This document shows, one piece after another, positions 1-6,920 of a DNA stretch of 24,017 bases. Position 1 is the stretch's first letter; the number at the start of each line of letters is the position of its first letter. Both the position numbers and the translations under genes were made by a program. Source of the DNA: a virus. The notes under the pieces were generated by a model that was given only the letters and a program-made list of their open reading frames with translations, searched no databases and was not told the origin of the DNA. The stretch is from positions 1 to 24,017 of IMG/VR virus record IMGVR_UViG_3300025282_002833. One strand, 5' to 3'.

Positions 1-35
1 CCTAGCCACCGCGTCAAAATGTGCCCCCTAGGGCC

Positions 36-61
36 TATAGCGCCAAATTTTTTGGCCTATA
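36..61 (+). promoter_or_regulatory. Imperfect RNA hairpin just upstream of the terminase gene
   Basis: Bases 36-47 (TATAGCGCCAAA) pair with 51-61 (TTTGGCCTATA), giving 11 base pairs with one bulged C at 41 and a three-T loop. The hairpin ends two bases before the GTG at 63. No T-run follows it, so it is not a textbook intrinsic terminator. It could be a processing site, a transcript-stabilising element, or a structure limiting terminase translation. Reading frame 1 is open from the window edge to a TGA at 64-66, so an upstream gene could run through the hairpin, but its predicted residues do not look like a recognisable protein end. The structure is seen in the sequence; the role is inference. 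Confidence 0.5.
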
Positions 62-62
62 A

Positions 63-1691
63 GTGATTTTGGCTAAACTTGTTGCGCACCGCAGCCGTAA
101 GTACCTTATAGCCTCAACAATGCAAGATTATCGCCCTGAACAAATCCGCAATGCCATTCTGAACATCTGGCAAGACCCAATCGCCTTCGGCATCGCTCTG
201 GGCTACAAAGGAGAGGCCGTGACGGGCCGCAAGCAATTTGGCGACTTCCACCGCGCCATGCTGAACCATGTCCACACTCAGCCCAAGACCAGCACCATCG
301 TTCCGCGTGGCCACGCCAAATCGACCCTAATCACGGTCATCGACACCTGCCACCACCTCCTGCACTTCCCCGAGTCCCGCAGCCTCATCGCGTGCGCTAC
401 TCTTGACCTCGCTAAGAAACTGGTGGGCGAGATCCGTGATCGGCTGGCTGGAGAACTCGAACTCCTCCCTGGGCTATTCCTTCCTATATCCAATGTCTTC
501 CCCTGGATCTCCATTCAGGGCGATGCCCGAAAGTCAGGCCCCTGCGACCGCTTCAATATTGTTGGCCGCTCTGGCAAGGGCCGAGAGCCGTCAGTCTTCG
601 CCTCCTCAGTCGAGTCCAACCTCGCGGGTAACCATCCCACCCGCGCCATCATCGACGACCCCGCCAACGAGCAGAACAGCCGGACCTACTCGCGCCGCCA
701 GAAGGTCATCGACTTCATCGAGGCGCTTGAACCGCTGATGTATTCCCCCGACTCGCCGATCAACCACATCGGCACGCCCTGGGCTTTCGAGGATGTGACC
801 GCCTATCTGAAGCGCCGCACCGACTGGGCGCAGTTCCGCTTCGGCGTCTGGGATGGCCCCCGCCCCGATGACGCAGCCGAGGACGACGAAGGCCCCTGGG
901 CGCTCTGCCCCTCGTTCCTGACTGGCGGAGAGATTAGCGATAAGAAAGAAGCCCTGAGCCGCACCTTCTTCTCTGCCCAGTACCTTTGCGAGCCAGTCCC
1001 CTCCGAAGAGGCTATCTTCGACCAGCAACTCGTCGCCGCCGCCACCGACTTTGAACTGGCCTTGGAGAATCTTCCTGAAGGCCACGAGATCCTGCTCTAC
1101 GATCCAGTCGCCCGCGTGGACGGCAATACTGGCGACCTGAACGGCATCATCGTGGTGCGCGTCCTCCCGGCGCATGCCCTTGGACTGAAGGGCTTTGCCC
1201 CCGACCGCAACATCTTCATTCCAGTCCGCGCCCAGGAACTCAACGGCGGAGCCGATGCTGCCGCGTGCTGGATAGAAGAGATCGGCGTCCCGGCCCACCC
1301 CTTCCTGAAGTCGCTCTGGATCGAACAGGTCGCCGCTCAGTCTCTCTTTGCCCCCTGGCTCGAAGAGCGCGGAAAGATCAAGGGCATCAAGATTCGCGGC
1401 CAGAAGGTAGGGAACGCCTCCCTGCCCTTCCGGTTAATGAGTCTTCAGACTGCCATGCGTAAGGGCTACCTTATTATGCCCAAGGATTTCCCTGGCCGGA
1501 AGTTACTCCACCAGCGCCTATTGGAGTACCCCCTCAGTAACTCTGACGACCTAGTATCGGCCTTGGCTCTCCTAAGCACTATGGTAGAGAGAAAAGGTCA
1601 ACTTCCTGGCCTTCCAGTCGCCGAACAAGTACCCTATAATTTGCGTGTATGGAATACTCCCCCCGATACAGGGTACTGGCCTAATGGCTAA
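63..1691 (+). CDS. terL: Phage terminase large subunit (packaging ATPase and nuclease)
   Basis: This is the motor that translocates phage DNA into the procapsid through the portal and cuts the concatemer. Numbering is from the GTG at 63. A Walker A-like loop VPRGHAKST is at residues 80-88, a Walker B strand AIIDD at 195-199, and a coupling motif IGTPW at 236-240. The C-terminal half looks like the RNase H-fold nuclease: LLYDPV with Asp347 is the first acidic strand, and the SDDLVSALAL helix near 494-503 carries the last acidic pair. The 542-residue length is normal for the family. Neither the GTG at 63 nor the ATG at 120 has a good ribosome site. An in-frame TAA at 60-62 limits any upstream extension, and ATG 120 (starting MQDYRPEQ) is a credible alternative. 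The end overlaps the portal start by 8 bases. No small terminase subunit is visible, so it must lie outside the window. The ATPase assignment is firm; the exact nuclease residues are inferred from spacing. Confidence 0.95.
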   Translation: MILAKLVAHRSRKYLIASTMQDYRPEQIRNAILNIWQDPIAFGIALGYKGEAVTGRKQFGDFHRAMLNHVHTQPKTSTIVPRGHAKSTLITVIDTCHHLLHFPESRSLIACATLDLAKKLVGEIRDRLAGELELLPGLFLPISNVFPWISIQGDARKSGPCDRFNIVGRSGKGREPSVFASSVESNLAGNHPTRAIIDDPANEQNSRTYSRRQKVIDFIEALEPLMYSPDSPINHIGTPWAFEDVTAYLKRRTDWAQFRFGVWDGPRPDDAAEDDEGPWALCPSFLTGGEISDKKEALSRTFFSAQYLCEPVPSEEAIFDQQLVAAATDFELALENLPEGHEILLYDPVARVDGNTGDLNGIIVVRVLPAHALGLKGFAPDRNIFIPVRAQELNGGADAAACWIEEIGVPAHPFLKSLWIEQVAAQSLFAPWLEERGKIKGIKIRGQKVGNASLPFRLMSLQTAMRKGYLIMPKDFPGRKLLHQRLLEYPLSNSDDLVSALALLSTMVERKGQLPGLPVAEQVPYNLRVWNTPPDTGYWPNG

Positions 1692-3657
1692 AAACTTTCG
1701 CATTGAAGAAGATGCGGCGCGAGAACTAGCCGCACTAGTTAATTCTGCCTCTGATGCTATTAGCGGGCCGCTTGAAGGTAACGAGCGCCTGATCGCTGAC
1801 ATCTACACGGGACGAGATCCCCTTGGACGGGTTGGAGGACTCATTGGAGAACAAGGTGTTGCGGCCCACCTATTGAACAACCCGACTGAAGTCGGCTCCT
1901 GGCGTCCCCCCGAAACCACGGCCAACTTGTTCCTCTCACGCATTCGCCAGATTGTCACCAATCTCACACCCGGCGTGCCCTCATTCCGCGTCAAGGCTCG
2001 CGTCCCCGGCTCCGCCCATCTCGCCGATAAGCAGAATATGCTGACTCGCATCCAGACCGACCAAGGCAAACTGCGCGAGGCCATGCGGCGCGCTGCCTTC
2101 GTCGGCTTGGTCTCACCTTACTTCGGGGTCAAGTTGACCTACGACAAAAAGGAGAAGATCCCCTATCTACGCACGAAGTATCTCGCAGTAGAACCTCGCG
2201 ACTGCGGGTACGAGCCGTTCCATCGTCGTTTCGCTTGGCACGCTTACGACATGCAGTATGCCGACTTGCCGGATGACTGGAAACCAGATCACAAGGGAGA
2301 AGAAGAACCTAAGCCCTGGAGCATCGCCCGCGTAACCGAAGTCTATCACGATGGCTTTAAACACGGCGCGCCCAAGAAATCCTTTGGCCATTGCCCGATG
2401 TCTATTTTCGTCAACATTGGCGAACCCAAGTCAGCGGATATTGCGCTCCTACCCAACGCCGAGAAAGACGATAGCCTTGGCGAATACATGACGACTGAGG
2501 CGCTTCCCGCGTGCCCAATCGTGATGGGTAACTTCTTGGACCCCGCTCCCGGCGAAGATGTCCCCGCCGCCGAAGTCCTGTCGTGGATCCCGCTAATGCG
2601 TATGATCGTTCAGACCCTTGTCCAGATCGACCGCGAAATCCGCACCCTCAATAAGACAGTCCTCTATGACAAGAACGCCATCAGCGATGATGCCCTTCAA
2701 GTCGTGAAGCATGTTGCCCCCGGCGGGACCGTCTTCGTCGGCGTCGATCCCGACGACAATACCCGAGGCGTCAACGCCACCATGCGTCCCGTCGAGCAGA
2801 GCGCAGTTCTAGGCGAGTACCTCGCTGCCCTGAACACCTACATGCAACTCTTCGATGATGTGACTGGCGTATCCCCCGCTGATCGCGGCGTCCCAGCCAA
2901 CCCGAGGAAGTCAGCCACCGAAGCCGCTGCGATTACCGATGCCTCCAGCAAGCGCAACCAGGATCGCCTTGAAGTCATGGCCTTGGTCTGGACTCGCCTC
3001 GCCCAAGTAGGTTTCAAGTACCAGCGCGATATCTTCGGGCCGACCGTTGATGTCCCCCTCGATAACGGCGTCATCAAAACGATCCATGTCCCTGACCCGA
3101 TAGTTGCCTGCTTCTCCTTCGATGTTGACCCGGTTGAACTTGGGCACCTAAGCAATCAGGGCGACATTCAAGCCCTCATGCAATGGCTCACCGTGACCAC
3201 CAACACACAGCAGACCTTCGCTCAAGGGATGCCGCGCATGACCCGCGAAGCCCTGCGCCGTCTCGGCAATGCGATGGGCATTGAAGATGCTGACCTGTTC
3301 CTCGATGCGCCGATTATCGAACTTGGTCCCGAGGAGCGCTACATTCGCCACCTCCAGACCCAGGCCCCGATTGCGGTCTACGAAGACGATCAGCACGATA
3401 TGTATATGGCCTACTACACCAAGATGCAGGACGCCGCGCTCTCCCGAGGCGACAGCGAAATTGCGCTCATGGAACTGCGCCAAGCCATCGACATGCACCG
3501 CATGTTTGCGGCCAGACGCCAAGATGTCATCAACCCCGCCCAGATGGGCGAGATCATCCCTGGCATTGGCGCGGGTACTGGCGAGGTTGATAACAACCTC
3601 CAGGCAGCCTTGGCCTCTGGCGGTGTCCCCAGCGCGGTACCGCAGGGGGGCTACTAG
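1684..3657 (+). CDS. Portal protein
   Basis: The portal is the dodecameric ring at one capsid vertex that docks the terminase during packaging and holds the tail afterwards. I start it at ATG 1684 (657 residues), because the ATGGCTAA overlap with the terminase stop is typical and CAGGG lies about 10 bases upstream. An in-frame ATG at 1645 has no ribosome site. The assignment rests on position directly after the terminase, length in the podoviral portal range, and a typical portal segment at about residues 394-440: TGVSPADRG, a small-residue linker, SATEAAAI, then a long charged helix (crown/clip type helices). The C-terminus is low-complexity and Gly/Ala-rich (GIGAGTGEVDNN onwards). The gene is followed without a gap by the zinc-ribbon gene. 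The family assignment is confident, but no domain search was possible. Confidence 0.88.
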   Translation: MAKNFRIEEDAARELAALVNSASDAISGPLEGNERLIADIYTGRDPLGRVGGLIGEQGVAAHLLNNPTEVGSWRPPETTANLFLSRIRQIVTNLTPGVPSFRVKARVPGSAHLADKQNMLTRIQTDQGKLREAMRRAAFVGLVSPYFGVKLTYDKKEKIPYLRTKYLAVEPRDCGYEPFHRRFAWHAYDMQYADLPDDWKPDHKGEEEPKPWSIARVTEVYHDGFKHGAPKKSFGHCPMSIFVNIGEPKSADIALLPNAEKDDSLGEYMTTEALPACPIVMGNFLDPAPGEDVPAAEVLSWIPLMRMIVQTLVQIDREIRTLNKTVLYDKNAISDDALQVVKHVAPGGTVFVGVDPDDNTRGVNATMRPVEQSAVLGEYLAALNTYMQLFDDVTGVSPADRGVPANPRKSATEAAAITDASSKRNQDRLEVMALVWTRLAQVGFKYQRDIFGPTVDVPLDNGVIKTIHVPDPIVACFSFDVDPVELGHLSNQGDIQALMQWLTVTTNTQQTFAQGMPRMTREALRRLGNAMGIEDADLFLDAPIIELGPEERYIRHLQTQAPIAVYEDDQHDMYMAYYTKMQDAALSRGDSEIALMELRQAIDMHRMFAARRQDVINPAQMGEIIPGIGAGTGEVDNNLQAALASGGVPSAVPQGGY

Positions 3658-4050
3658 GTGCCTCAGTACCCCTACCGCTGCGAGGATTGCGAGACTAGTT
3701 GGGTTGAGTTGCGACCCGGCTCGGCTTCCGGCGATCCCACCACTTGCCCTGAGTGCGGGCTAGAAGCAACCCAGCAAGACTATAGTGCTAAACAAGTCGG
3801 TGGGTTTGTGAGTTCCGAAGGCGCTTGGTCTTCGGGCAAATTAATTACGCAGTTGCATCCTCTCCACCCGGATAGGTATGTAACATCGAAAACGCAAATG
3901 GAGAAAGTTTACCGTAAGCACGGTATTAGCCTTGATACAGGGCACTACACCTCTAAAGAGGCCCAGGTCAAGGCGACTGTACCGCGTAAGCAGCGGCTAG
4001 GCGCTAATCTCGATGATCTCACCGTGGGCGGAGTGATTGAAGAAAATTAG
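3658..4050 (+). CDS. FmdB-like zinc-ribbon protein
   Basis: A 130-residue protein whose N-terminus is a four-cysteine zinc ribbon: CEDC at residues 8-11 and CPEC at 30-33. The opening MPQYPYRCEDC follows the FmdB/Zn-ribbon pattern (Met, aromatic, YxC). The rest is polar and basic (around KATVPRKQR) and is not recognised. The GTG start follows the portal TAG directly, with AGGGGG (3644-3649) about 8 bases upstream, so the two genes are likely translationally coupled. FmdB-type ribbons occur in phage genomes and are usually annotated as putative regulators, but position between portal and scaffold also fits a small assembly or late-gene factor. The zinc-ribbon reading is strong; the function is unknown. 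There is no predicted partner beyond neighbours and no membrane segment. Confidence 0.75.
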   Translation: MPQYPYRCEDCETSWVELRPGSASGDPTTCPECGLEATQQDYSAKQVGGFVSSEGAWSSGKLITQLHPLHPDRYVTSKTQMEKVYRKHGISLDTGHYTSKEAQVKATVPRKQRLGANLDDLTVGGVIEEN

Positions 4051-4059
4051 CATTTTTTC

Positions 4060-4076
4060 GCTTTAAACAGTAAAGC
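4060..4076 (+). other. Small perfect hairpin after the zinc-ribbon gene
   Basis: GCTTTA (4060-4065) and TAAAGC (4071-4076) are perfect inverted repeats around the loop AACAG. The hairpin sits 10 bases after the TAG of the zinc-ribbon gene and is preceded, not followed, by a run of six T. With only two G-C pairs and no downstream T-run it is a poor terminator on either strand. It may mark an RNA processing site or be chance. It overlaps the possible -35 region of the promoter described next. Confidence 0.3.
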
Positions 4077-4091
4077 CCACTCGTATAGAAT
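4062..4091 (+). promoter_or_regulatory. Candidate promoter for the scaffold/capsid genes
   Basis: The only intergenic space longer than 60 bases carries TATAGAAT at 4084-4091, a good -10-like hexamer (TAGAAT, 4086-4091). TTTAAA at 4062-4067 lies 18 bases upstream as a weak -35 match. The site is 54 bases ahead of the scaffold ATG, where a strong late promoter for capsid production would be expected. The core TATAGAA also resembles the initiation region of single-subunit phage RNA polymerase promoters such as SP6, so a phage-polymerase site is an alternative. A near copy, GTATGGAATACT against GTATAGAATACT here, lies at 1643-1654. Sequence match is seen; function is inferred. Confidence 0.4.
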
Positions 4092-4144
4092 ACTAACTGG
4101 GAACTCTCTCTAGGAGCCTGAATAGGTAGACCCAAAGGGAAGCC

Positions 4145-4837
4145 ATGACTGAAACTTCTGATTCTGCGTCTGAGACGCCAACTGATGCTAGCCCGATTAC
4201 TACGGAGCAGGCCGCGCAACCCGCGCCTGTAGACCTTGTAGCGGAGGCGGGGGAGGCTGCTGCATCTAGCGATGCGGCACCAGTGCAGACAACCCGTTCT
4301 TTAGATGACCTGAACCTCGATGATGGAGTTCGCGCACAAATCGAATCCTATGTCAGTAAGTCCGTTAACGATGCTCTTCATAAACATGATGAGCGCCAGC
4401 AGCGGAAACTCGACGACGAAGGCTTTATGAATAAGTCCCAGATCGAAGAGTTACTTGCGGATAAAGACGCCGAATACTCAAGGCGAGAAGAGGCAAAGGA
4501 CTCTTTCCTACAAATCCTTGGTGGTGAGGGCATCAGCCCTGGCTCCGAAGACTACGGAAAGATCCAGAGTTTCTATCGCGATGCTGTTACAGACGGTCGC
4601 CTTACTCCGCACATTTTACTGTCAGAGGCCGGAATCAAAACTCTTGTCGCTATGTCTGGCGTTACCAACGCTCAGTCCACAGGCCCCCAAAGCGGCCTCA
4701 GTCGTTCGGCACCCGCGCCGGATGGTTCAGCCGCTTGGTCTGATGGTACTATCCAGTTGAACGCGACCGCAGCAAAGGGAGTTGGTTCCGACCAACAGAT
4801 GCGTGACGACATCAAGCGAGCGTTAGGTGATCTGTAG
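4145..4837 (+). CDS. Scaffolding protein (capsid assembly protein)
   Basis: This 230-residue protein sits directly before the major capsid gene, the usual place for a scaffold. It would form an internal core that guides capsid protein into a procapsid and is then expelled or degraded. Residues 1-60 are a disordered acidic region rich in Ser, Thr, Ala and Pro. Residues about 60-120 are highly charged, helical and probably coiled-coil (ERQQRKLDDE, EELLADKDAEYSRREEAKD). Residues about 170-210 are a Ser/Gly/Ala-rich linker. The protein ends in a short amphipathic charged helix (MRDDIKRALGDL), as in scaffolds whose C-terminus binds the capsid shell. The start has AAAGGGA at 4134-4140, close to the ATG, and a second TAGGAG at 4111-4116. 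No protease motif is visible. The call rests on composition, order and size, not sequence identity. Confidence 0.8.
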   Translation: MTETSDSASETPTDASPITTEQAAQPAPVDLVAEAGEAAASSDAAPVQTTRSLDDLNLDDGVRAQIESYVSKSVNDALHKHDERQQRKLDDEGFMNKSQIEELLADKDAEYSRREEAKDSFLQILGGEGISPGSEDYGKIQSFYRDAVTDGRLTPHILLSEAGIKTLVAMSGVTNAQSTGPQSGLSRSAPAPDGSAAWSDGTIQLNATAAKGVGSDQQMRDDIKRALGDL

Positions 4838-4856
4838 AACGACCCTTCTGTTCTAC
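4834..4856 (+). promoter_or_regulatory. Hairpin overlapping the scaffold stop codon
   Basis: GTAGAAC (4834-4840) and GTTCTAC (4850-4856) form a perfect 7-bp stem around a 9-base loop. The stem includes the scaffold TAG at 4835-4837. The following bases (TTGTAACCC) are not a T-run, so full termination is unlikely. Its position, 30 bases before the capsid ATG, suits an RNA processing or stabilising element that lets the capsid gene be expressed above the scaffold. The structure is seen; the role is inference. Confidence 0.5.
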
Positions 4857-4873
4857 TTGTAACCCGTTCCCAC

Positions 4874-4880
4874 AAGGAGG
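4874..4880 (+). promoter_or_regulatory. Consensus ribosome binding site of the capsid gene
   Basis: AAGGAGG lies six bases before the capsid ATG, a perfect match to the anti-Shine-Dalgarno complement at good spacing. It is the strongest ribosome site in the window; most other genes have partial sites or depend on stop/start overlap. This fits the capsid protein being needed in hundreds of copies per virion. Confidence 0.85.
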
Positions 4881-4886
4881 CCAACA

Positions 4887-6041
4887 ATGGCCGTTCGATC
4901 TTACGATCAGACTATCGACACGATGGTCACAACTGCGCTGGACTCGATCACTCGTGATCCGGCGAACCTTCTCACCGAGTCAGGCGAGAAGTTTCTGAAG
5001 GCAGCCGCCCAAAAGGGTAGGCTGTTTGTCGTCAATGACGCAGAGAATCTCCGGCACCCCGTGATGTACGACCACGGGGAAAGCACGACCTACTATGCAC
5101 CGGATAACACCGGAAGCACCGATGGGTCTGCAACTGGAAACCTCTCTAGCGGTGCAACTGAGATTCTTACTCAGGCGCTCTTCACTATGCAGGCTGCAAC
5201 GCGGAACATCAACTTCCCGCAATCGCAACCCGCTGGCAACATGATCGACTATGTTTCGGCGGTCGTGAAAGCCAACATGATGAGCATTCTGAACGAAGAG
5301 GAATGCCTCTTTGTGCGTGGGGAGAACACAAGTTCCGGTACTGAGGCTGTGATTAGCCCCTTCTCAGGGGATCAGAACTTCGGTACGACTCGTCAACCGA
5401 TGAGTATTGGTGATCTGCTAACAAACGGTTCTGAAACCGCTACTCATGTCTTTGCTAACCTCCGTAGTGATGCCATCAATGTCGGCTCTGCCAACACCAA
5501 CTGGGCACCGCAACAGGTTGATGCTACTTCCCCGACTGGTGGAGTCACTATCTTCACCGACATGCAGAAGTGCATTCTCCAGGCAGGTTTCAGCGAGGTG
5601 GAGCGTCCTACGGACTTCTACTGTAGCCAGACCTTCTATGAGTTCTTCCTCGCGCAGATGAGGAAACTCGGGGCGCTGCCCGATCCCGTTCAGGCCAACC
5701 TGGGCCGGGAGAGTGCGATTCCCTTTGGTGGTATCACCATCGACTGGTCGCGCTATCTGGAGAAGGATGTTATCTGGGACGGTAAAGCCGCTTCAAACAC
5801 TACTGCTCAGGAGCCTGTCTTCGGTATCAACTGGAACTCGCTGCGCCTGAACCTTGTCCGTTCGGGTGGGGTTAGTGGTGATTCGCTGGGGTTCATCCGA
5901 ACCATCGGCGGAATGCAGCCGCACCCCCTGACGGTGACGCTCTTCAAGCGCATCGAATGGAAGCGCCAATGGTCGATTGACAAGGGACGGCGTTCCTTCG
6001 TCAACCTGAACCTGCTGACTGGCACCCTCGCCGCTACCTAA
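4887..6041 (+). CDS. Major capsid protein
   Basis: A 384-residue protein following the scaffold gene and preceded by the best ribosome site in the window. It would form the icosahedral shell, presumably with the HK97 fold shared by tailed-phage capsid proteins. Features that fit are an N-terminal helical arm (residues about 1-60, starting MAVRSYDQTIDTMV), a central FYCSQTFYEFFLAQMRKLG helix, the strand PFGGITIDWSRYLEKDVIWDG, typical of the A-domain beta region near residues 275-300, and a C-terminal strand with NWNSLRLNL followed by basic FKRIEWKRQWSIDKGRR. There is no prohead protease domain or obvious cleavage site. Its codons are strongly biased to C-ending and common types, consistent with high expression. 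Identity comes from order, length and fold-like pattern; I did not recognise a close named relative. Confidence 0.88.
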   Translation: MAVRSYDQTIDTMVTTALDSITRDPANLLTESGEKFLKAAAQKGRLFVVNDAENLRHPVMYDHGESTTYYAPDNTGSTDGSATGNLSSGATEILTQALFTMQAATRNINFPQSQPAGNMIDYVSAVVKANMMSILNEEECLFVRGENTSSGTEAVISPFSGDQNFGTTRQPMSIGDLLTNGSETATHVFANLRSDAINVGSANTNWAPQQVDATSPTGGVTIFTDMQKCILQAGFSEVERPTDFYCSQTFYEFFLAQMRKLGALPDPVQANLGRESAIPFGGITIDWSRYLEKDVIWDGKAASNTTAQEPVFGINWNSLRLNLVRSGGVSGDSLGFIRTIGGMQPHPLTVTLFKRIEWKRQWSIDKGRRSFVNLNLLTGTLAAT

Positions 6042-6050
6042 GTCTAGGTA
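6035..6050 (+). promoter_or_regulatory. Hairpin spanning the capsid stop codon and adaptor ribosome site
   Basis: TACCTA (6035-6040) and TAGGTA (6045-6050) form a perfect 6-bp stem around the loop AGTC, ending one base before the adaptor ATG at 6051. The stem contains the capsid TAA (6039-6041) and the only purine-rich ribosome-site candidate (TAGGT) of the adaptor gene. A ribosome terminating on the capsid gene would melt it, so it could couple adaptor translation to capsid translation and keep it low. The structure is seen; coupling is inferred. Confidence 0.45.
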
Positions 6051-6920
6051 ATGGCCCTTCGGTCTGAATTACGCACCCGGCTCCAGCGCCGTCTGGGGCT
6101 GGGTGTCGTATCTGCCATTGAACAGGAACGCCTGAACGAGGCCCTGAACTCCGGTATCGCGAGAGCGGTCTCAGACGGGGTTCCGGGTCTTTCTCACGAT
6201 ACCTTTGTCGGGTCCGTCTATGGAGAGATGGCCCTTACTGGAGGCGCGACAATAACCTGCCCACTCGGGGGTACTACCTTCACTTTTGTCGGCGGCGATA
6301 ATCCGCTGACCTCGAATGTGTACCCGCACGATATTTTGCAGGTTGTAATTACTGGTACGACTACAAAGTTTCTGCTACGCGATGTTAAGGACGCTAACGA
6401 GGTTGATATCGGCGCTCCGGCTACGCAGGGTTATACTGGAGATGCTAACTCCACCGTTATCCGGCGATCTATTCCTCTTCCCACAACGGGTCAAGTTGTA
6501 GGTGTTTATCGCCACAGCGCCTCCTCCTCGGATGGCCTGAATACACGCAGGCTTACCCACGATCCGATTGTTGCGCGCCAGAGTCCCTTCAAAACGGGAA
6601 CTCCCAAGCACTACGAGCAACGCTTCTCTGAGGGGCAAAGCAAGAGTTTCATCTCGCTTTGGCCAGCGCCGACTTCTGTGACTGACCAGTTCACCGTTGT
6701 CCAAATGCGCTATATTCCTCGCCTAACTGCGGATAGCGATACTCTAATTTTCCCTGAAGAGGCTCTGGACGCTATTCTTGAACGCGCCCGAATGGCTTAT
6801 ATTACCTGGGCCGGAACGCACGCACCGACTACTCTCGCGTTGGCTAATGAGGCCATCCGAGATACGGCGGATTCCTTAAAGAACACTTCTAATACTAGAC
6901 AGATCGTAACTAAAGAATGA
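6051..6920 (+). CDS. Head-tail adaptor (tail tubular protein A-like)
   Basis: This 289-residue protein lies just after the capsid gene, where podoviruses encode the ring joining portal to nozzle (T7 gp11-type adaptors). An N-terminal helical stretch (LRSELRTRLQRRLG; then QERLNEALNSGIARAV) is followed by a beta-rich middle. The C-terminal pattern is characteristic of phage adaptors: FISLWPAPTS near residue 200, RYIPRLTADSDTLIFPEEALDAILERAR at about 220-247, where the Pro-rich strand feeds into a helix, then a helix over about 255-280. The region at about 55-140 looks like an inserted beta domain (GGATITCPLGGTTFTFVGG), which makes the protein longer than minimal adaptors. The start is nine bases after the capsid stop and lies beside a hairpin. 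The end overlaps the next gene by ATGA. The call is by pattern and position. Confidence 0.72.
   Translation: MALRSELRTRLQRRLGLGVVSAIEQERLNEALNSGIARAVSDGVPGLSHDTFVGSVYGEMALTGGATITCPLGGTTFTFVGGDNPLTSNVYPHDILQVVITGTTTKFLLRDVKDANEVDIGAPATQGYTGDANSTVIRRSIPLPTTGQVVGVYRHSASSSDGLNTRRLTHDPIVARQSPFKTGTPKHYEQRFSEGQSKSFISLWPAPTSVTDQFTVVQMRYIPRLTADSDTLIFPEEALDAILERARMAYITWAGTHAPTTLALANEAIRDTADSLKNTSNTRQIVTKE

Noticed and set aside
1-66. Tail end of an upstream gene in frame 1
   Set aside because: The frame is open to a TGA overlapping the GTG at 63, but 21 residues (ending NFLAYK) with a strong hairpin inside are not enough to support a coding call.
606-1298. Long minus-strand open frame (230 codons) inside the terminase gene
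   Set aside because: It is antisense to conserved ATPase motifs, in a stretch with strong third-position C bias that makes shadow frames open. It has no ribosome site, and its Gly/Val/Asp-rich product looks like no protein.
1635-1640. Perfect TATAAT as a standalone promoter before the portal
   Set aside because: It lies in coding sequence (Pro-Tyr-Asn-Leu codons) and the -35 position (TTCCAG) matches only two of six bases. I kept it only as context for the shared GTAT(G/A)GAATACT box.
3148-3522. Minus-strand open frame inside the portal gene
   Set aside because: Shadow of the portal reading frame in a codon-biased stretch, with no independent start signals and no neighbour on that strand.
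3634-3645. Palindrome GCGGTACCGC at the portal end as a regulatory site
   Set aside because: It has no loop for an RNA hairpin, falls in codons of a low-complexity tail, and GGTAC is common throughout this sequence.
4041-4060. Intrinsic terminator after the zinc-ribbon gene
   Set aside because: The AAAAT/ATTTT pairing before the T-run is short and A-T only, and transcription must continue or restart for the scaffold gene directly downstream.
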